The translations under genes and the position numbers were made by a program. 64,000 nt of DNA. Source: Natrinema sp. DC36 (lineage in GTDB: Archaea > Halobacteriota > Halobacteria > Halobacteriales > Natrialbaceae). The DNA is taken from assembly GCF_020405225.1 (NCBI RefSeq), contig NZ_CP084472.1:1488001-1552000 (forward strand), read 5' to 3'. The notes below the pieces were generated by a model, which was given only the letters and a program-made list of their open reading frames with translations, had not been told where the DNA came from and did no database searches. Positions 60,334 to 64,000 of this stretch are shown here, in pieces; position 1 is the first letter of the stretch; each line of letters begins with the position of its first letter.

Positions 60334-61467
60334 TCACTCGTCGTTGGCCGTCTCGTTCGCGTCGTCTCCGGGCCGATCGTCGTCAGCGCTGCCGTCCTCC
60401 TTGGCCGTACCGGGCGTTTCGCCGGCGGTCTCCGGGAAGTAACCGGCCGTTCCGACATCGACTCTCGCGAGGCTCGGTTCAGCGGCTTCCGCGTCCTCGA
60501 GGAAGGTCCCGTAGGCGAAGTTCGCGATGTACAGCGACGTCGCGGTTTCTTCGGTCGTGCCGAAGTGGACGTCCGCGGGGAAATCGAGGGGGTCACCGCT
60601 GGCAAGCGTCTCGATCTCCTGATCGTCCGTGATACGGACGACCTCGTTCGCCGCGTTCACCGCGACGTACAGGGTCCCGCCCTCGTCGAACGTCATGCCG
60701 TCCGCGCCGATCAGGCCCTCGTCCTGGACGACCTGCTCTACTTGCCCGGCGCTCCCGTCGTCCGCGACCGGGACTCGCATGACCGATCCCGCGTTGAGAT
60801 TATCGACGTAGACGTCACCGTCCGGGTGGACGGCCAGCCCGTCAGCGCCGACCGGCGTCTGGGCGTCCATGTCCGGCTCGAGCAACGGATCCGAAACCCA
60901 CGGCTCGGCCTCGCCGCCGATCGTCACGCGCCAGATCGCGCCGCCGAGGTGATCGGAGACGAGCAGCGCGTCCGACGTCGTCGGATCGGGGATGATCCCG
61001 TTCGGCGTCGATTCGTCGGGCGACAGCGACGCGATCCGCTCGGGATCGCCACCGTCCGGATCGACGCGCCAGATGCCGTGCGTCTCCGGCTGGCCCGACG
61101 CGTTCGCGGCGTAGAGCACGCCGTCGAGGACGGTAATACCGAGTAGGAGCCCCTGCTCGCCGGTCTCGAGCGTTGCGACCGACGACTGATTCCCCTCGGA
61201 ATCGACGGCACGAATCTCGCCGGCTGGCCCCATACTCAGGTAGACGGTTCCCCGCTCGTCGATCGCGAGATTCTCCGGGAGTGCAGGCGGCTCGAACTCG
61301 GCCACCGTCTCGAGGTCGCCCACCGTGTCGTCTTGTCGTCCGAACGCGGCCGTGGGGAGACTCGCGAGCGTGCTCGCCGCGGCGATGCTCCCCAGGACGA
61401 ATCGTCGGGAAACACTCGCTCGGGAGGCGGTACCGGTCGTCGGCTCGGTCGTGTTGTCAATAGTCAT
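60334..61467 (-). CDS. Exported SMP-30/gluconolactonase-like beta-propeller
   Basis: 377 residues. A Tat signal ASVSRRFVLGSIAAASTLAS ends near residue 40. The mature part is a six-bladed propeller with PENLAIDERGTVYLSMGPAG, LLGITVLDGVLYAANASGQ, NGIIPDPTTSDALLVSDHLG, GLAVHPDGDVYVDNLNAGSV and FPADVHFGTTEETATSLYI, which carry the metal-binding Glu/Asn/Asp positions of SMP-30-like proteins. The C-terminal 50 residues are acidic and disordered. It may hydrolyse a sugar lactone outside the cell; substrate is unproven. The ATG at 61467 is chosen over a further upstream start. Confidence 0.8.
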   Translation of the reverse strand: MTIDNTTEPTTGTASRASVSRRFVLGSIAAASTLASLPTAAFGRQDDTVGDLETVAEFEPPALPENLAIDERGTVYLSMGPAGEIRAVDSEGNQSSVATLETGEQGLLLGITVLDGVLYAANASGQPETHGIWRVDPDGGDPERIASLSPDESTPNGIIPDPTTSDALLVSDHLGGAIWRVTIGGEAEPWVSDPLLEPDMDAQTPVGADGLAVHPDGDVYVDNLNAGSVMRVPVADDGSAGQVEQVVQDEGLIGADGMTFDEGGTLYVAVNAANEVVRITDDQEIETLASGDPLDFPADVHFGTTEETATSLYIANFAYGTFLEDAEAAEPSLARVDVGTAGYFPETAGETPGTAKEDGSADDDRPGDDANETANDE

Positions 61468-61779
61468 GACTACGACGACGAGACCGACCGGCCGAAATCG
61501 CGTAAATCGCGCACACCGTTTCCCGCCAAATCGACCGGTTGTCGCGAGTTTCAGGGGCGAAAATTCGTGTTGGCTCGCGTTCACGATCCATTACGTCGGT
61601 CGAGCCGAGATCGGACCGCCCTGACGATGGTCGTCGCTGAACGCACGAGAGCTGCAGCCGTGTGCACCGATACCGACCGCTACCGGATCGGACCGCCGTT
61701 CGCGGCTCCCGCGTCGGACTGCGGTTACCGTGTCGGACCGCGACGAACCGCATCTCGAGTCGACGGAGTTCGCCACCGC
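61468..61779. other. Intergenic region, nothing recognised
   Basis: About 312 bases between the starts and stops of two minus-strand genes. Frames are open on both strands but their products are Arg/Ser/Pro-rich and unlike real haloarchaeal proteins. Short echoes of ATCGGACCGCC/GTCGGACCGCG occur but form no clear repeat or hairpin. Confidence 0.4.
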
Positions 61780-62082
61780 TTACCGAACGGACAGGTCACC
61801 GCCCTCCGTCGGCTCCGTGAACTCGAGTTCGATCTCGAGTTCCCGCTCTCGCTGCTCGGAGAACTCGATCTCGACCTCGACGGGATCACTGTAGTCGAAG
61901 GGGATCTCCCACTCCGACGCGGAGATCGTAAACGACGATCCGGCCTCGAGCTGATCGGCGAGGTCGTGGAGGAACGCGGCCGTCTCCTCGCTGGAGAGGT
62001 ACACCTCCTGTTCGAAGAAGCCGCTCGTGATCGTCCGTCGGTCGCCGGTTCTGTCGTCGGGGAAGTCGACACGGTCGCTCAT
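61780..62082 (-). CDS. Amphi-Trp domain protein
   Basis: 100 residues. It matches the amphi-Trp domain: a helix SSEETAAFLHDLADQLEAGS, then SFTISASEWEIPFDYSDPVE with the key Trp and a run of glutamates, then EIEFSEQRERELEIELEF. Such domains are widespread in haloarchaea and have no assigned function. The start is the ATG at 62082; the in-frame sequence upstream to 62235 is unlike the family. It is divergent from the ArsR-like gene. Confidence 0.82.
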   Translation of the reverse strand: MSDRVDFPDDRTGDRRTITSGFFEQEVYLSSEETAAFLHDLADQLEAGSSFTISASEWEIPFDYSDPVEVEIEFSEQRERELEIELEFTEPTEGGDLSVR

Positions 62083-62204
62083 AGTAGTCGTCCCACGACG
62101 ACGCCGATAAAGCTGCGTCCACGCGTTTCGACAGATCGGATCGATGGCATGCTTCCCCCCAGCCTCGGCCGCGAGTGCGGTGAGAATCGGCGACACCCTT
62201 CTTG

Positions 62205-62531
62205 ATGCGGGATGTCGTACGGACGTGCGTGACACTGATCGACGCCCTGGGAAACGGAACGCGGTTGGCGATTCTCAGGGAACTCTCGCGGGAACCGATG
62301 TACGTCTCGGAACTCGCAACGGAGATCGGAATGGACGGGAAAACCGCCGTCCACCACCTCTCGACGCTCGAGGACGCCGGGCTGGTCGAACACTACAGGC
62401 GCGGGAATCGGAAGTACTACGAACTCGCTCGGCGCATCGAGTTGCGCATCGCCCCGCCGCCGGAGCGAGCGTTCGTCTTGCAGGCCGATCCGCTCGACGA
62501 CGAGAGCGAGTCTGAATCGGAGTCGTCGTGA
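62205..62531 (+). CDS. ArsR-family winged-helix regulator
   Basis: 108 residues. The wHTH is TCVTLIDALGNGTRLAILRE, LATEIGMDGKTAVHHLSTLE and DAGLVEHYRRGNRKYYELA (wing), with an acidic Ser/Glu tail. No metal-binding Cys are seen, so it probably does not sense arsenic or zinc. It sits 120 bases from the divergent amphi-Trp gene and 150 from the downstream antiporter, which may be its targets. The ATG at 62205 follows a TTG at 62202. Confidence 0.85.
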   Translation: MRDVVRTCVTLIDALGNGTRLAILRELSREPMYVSELATEIGMDGKTAVHHLSTLEDAGLVEHYRRGNRKYYELARRIELRIAPPPERAFVLQADPLDDESESESESS

Positions 62532-62678
62532 AAGCCACATCGTGTCCGTGCGCGGGCCAGACAGTGGTATTCAACAGGCCCGTGTAGAGATCTCCCACGG
62601 ATTCCGTGTAGAAATTTCCACTGAACTGATCCCCCCGGCCTGATAGCTATATGGCACTGGTTCGCATGCGGAACCCAC

Positions 62679-63971
62679 ATGCTCGAGGTCCTCGTCGAGA
62701 GCGCCACCGCTTCGCGGCAACCGAGGGTCGTGACTGCGGTGCGCTCGATCGGTACGAGACGCCGTCCCTCTCGTCGATCGATCCGACGAATCATCGCCGC
62801 TCTCCTGGTAACCGCGATGCTCGTCGCAGTTCCGGTCGCACCGGTAGTCGCCCAGGACGACGGAAGTACGGGTGAAGACGGCGACGCGGCGGAGAACGAA
62901 GGCGGTCTCGAGGGGACGATCGAGGGATTCGTCGGGGCACAGGGGCTCCTCGGTGCGGTGCTCGTCCTCGTCATCGGTGGCGTCCTCTTGACGGTCTGCG
63001 TCGAAAAGCTGATCAGTTATCTCACGCGAGCGGCGCTGAAACTGAAGATATCGCTGTTCGCGCTCGCGATACTCTTCACCGGATTCGAGTTCGACGACAC
63101 GATTCTCGCGCTCGTTCTGTCGGCCGGCGACCTCGAGGGTGCCGCCCTCGGGACGGCGCTCGGAACCGGACTGGCGATCATCGGCGTGACGCTCGCGCTC
63201 GCCGCGATCATCAGCCCCTTCCCGGTCGATCTTCCGGCCGATTACATCGCCCTCTTCGCGCTGGCACCGCTGTTGTTGATTCCGTTCGTTCTCGTCGGAA
63301 CGCTGACGTTCGTCCACGGACTGCTGCTCCTCGGCGCGTTCGTCCTCTCGTTCGGGTACATCGTCGCTCGAGAGTACCAGCGCGACACGCCGGTGTTCCG
63401 GACCACCGAACTCGGCGAGGAGATACAGGCCGACGGCGGCGTCGCGTTGCCGGCGGAGTTCTCGGAGATCTCCGAGGACCGACTCGTCGGCGGTCGCTCC
63501 GCGTCCGGGTGGCTCTGGCTCTCCCTCTCCGTCCTCGCACTGATCGGCATCGTGTTCTCGTCGATGTTGCTCGAGGCCGGGTCTGAGGTCGTTATCGACG
63601 GGTTCGGCCTCGAGGAGACCGTTTTCGGGGCGACAGTGCTAACGGTGATCCTCACCTTCGAAGACGTCATGCTGACGATCGAGCCGGTCCGACGGGGCGT
63701 CCCCGAGATCGGCGTCGGAAACGTCATCGGGAGCGTCCTCTTCTCGGTGACGGGCAACGTCGGCGTCATCATGCTCCTCAGCGACCTCGAGATCTCTCGA
63801 TCCGTGCTCACGTTCCATCTCCCGACGGTGATCGTCGTGACCGCCCTCGCCGCGTACTTCCTCTCTCAGGGGAAACTGAAGCGGTGGCACGGCTTCCTCC
63901 TCGGCGGGCTCTACGTCGCCTACTGGCTGATCGCGATCGTCGTCTTCGGTGGCGTTCCGATCAGTGGCTGA
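62679..63971 (+). CDS. Sodium/calcium exchanger-type (CaCA) membrane protein
   Basis: 430 residues. After a basic N terminus and one possible signal-like helix (IIAALLVTAMLVAVPVAPVV) it has about ten membrane helices. The two alpha-repeats of CaCA exchangers are visible: FTGFEFDDTILALVLSAGDL in the first half and ETVFGATVLTVILTFEDVML followed by IGVGNVIGSVLFSVTGNVGV in the second, with acidic residues in the ion-binding positions. It likely exchanges sodium or protons for calcium. A TATA-like GCTATATGG lies about 25-33 bases before the ATG. The adjacent ArsR-like gene may regulate it. Confidence 0.75.
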   Translation: MLEVLVESATASRQPRVVTAVRSIGTRRRPSRRSIRRIIAALLVTAMLVAVPVAPVVAQDDGSTGEDGDAAENEGGLEGTIEGFVGAQGLLGAVLVLVIGGVLLTVCVEKLISYLTRAALKLKISLFALAILFTGFEFDDTILALVLSAGDLEGAALGTALGTGLAIIGVTLALAAIISPFPVDLPADYIALFALAPLLLIPFVLVGTLTFVHGLLLLGAFVLSFGYIVAREYQRDTPVFRTTELGEEIQADGGVALPAEFSEISEDRLVGGRSASGWLWLSLSVLALIGIVFSSMLLEAGSEVVIDGFGLEETVFGATVLTVILTFEDVMLTIEPVRRGVPEIGVGNVIGSVLFSVTGNVGVIMLLSDLEISRSVLTFHLPTVIVVTALAAYFLSQGKLKRWHGFLLGGLYVAYWLIAIVVFGGVPISG

Positions 63972-64000
63972 TCCGCGGTGAGTTCGCGGAACCGCCTTCG

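Overview
The window is 64 kb of chromosome from an extremely halophilic archaeon (class Halobacteria). By gene content and style it is most like the Natrinema/Haloterrigena side of Natrialbaceae, which is an inference. The evidence is high GC with strongly G/C-ending codons, very acidic proteins, Tat-type (twin-Arg) signal peptides with lipoboxes, TATA-like boxes about 25 nt before start codons (leaderless genes), and haloarchaea-specific families: HTH-10/Bat regulators, DUF7344, HalOD1, amphi-Trp, DUF5795, a MoaD/SAMP-like protein, KorAB and F420-dependent enzymes. No rRNA, tRNA, CRISPR array or intact insertion sequence was recognised.

Layout. 0.4-6.2 kb: an HTH-10 regulator, two DUF7344 proteins with membrane segments, a small membrane metalloprotease, an HTH-GNAT fusion and YchF. 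6.3-16.3 kb: zinc-ribbon protein, UbiA-type prenyltransferase divergent from a ThDP enzyme, TrkH potassium transporter, Tat-exported HExxH protein, GlcD-like flavoprotein, F420-dependent luciferase-like oxidoreductase, DUF7344 protein, quinone reductase. 16.5-24.8 kb: small ORFs and a GC-rich repetitive block, an aspartate-type aminotransferase, exported lipoproteins, the KorAB 2-oxoacid:ferredoxin oxidoreductase pair, a flavin reductase and a DoxX-like protein. 24.8-29.7 kb: methylmalonyl-CoA epimerase and mutase (propionyl-CoA to succinyl-CoA route), separated by an aldo/keto reductase stub and a cupredoxin-PQQ-type sugar dehydrogenase with an extraordinary array of N-glycosylation sequons. 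30-39.4 kb: GNAT enzyme, aldehyde:ferredoxin oxidoreductase (tungsten type) facing a MoaD-like protein, DUF892 ferritin-like protein, FAD-Rieske oxidoreductase, half-length adenylate-forming-enzyme-like protein, DJ-1/PfpI protein and an ATP-grasp enzyme.

39.5-46.1 kb holds the Hsp70 machinery on the minus strand in the order grpE, dnaK, low-GC insertion, DUF4870, dnaJ. Just upstream of grpE (46321-46491, plus strand) is the clearest surprise of the window: a 53-codon remnant encoding the C-terminal half of a bacterial-type HU DNA-binding protein. 46.6-50 kb: enoyl-CoA hydratase, MaoC hydratase and an adenine-deaminase-like amidohydrolase. 50.4-51.6 kb is a lower-GC signalling islet: HTH-10 regulator, HalOD1 protein and an overlapping 45-residue zinc-ribbon microprotein. 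52-57.3 kb: the XPB helicase and its nuclease partner Bax1, unusually separated by a ribbon-helix-helix gene and a secreted HtrA-like protease. 57.5-64 kb: response regulator, DUF5795, MOSC protein, HalOD1, exported SMP-30-like propeller, amphi-Trp protein, ArsR-like regulator and a CaCA-type antiporter.

Several spaces between genes hold material that an ORF-length cut-off would miss: gene stubs (HU, aldo/keto reductase, and unidentified tails at 13491-13655 and 42394-42534), two pairs of dispersed non-coding repeats (40.7/50.2 kb and 57.4/60.2 kb), and a nested inverted-repeat element at 37624-37705.
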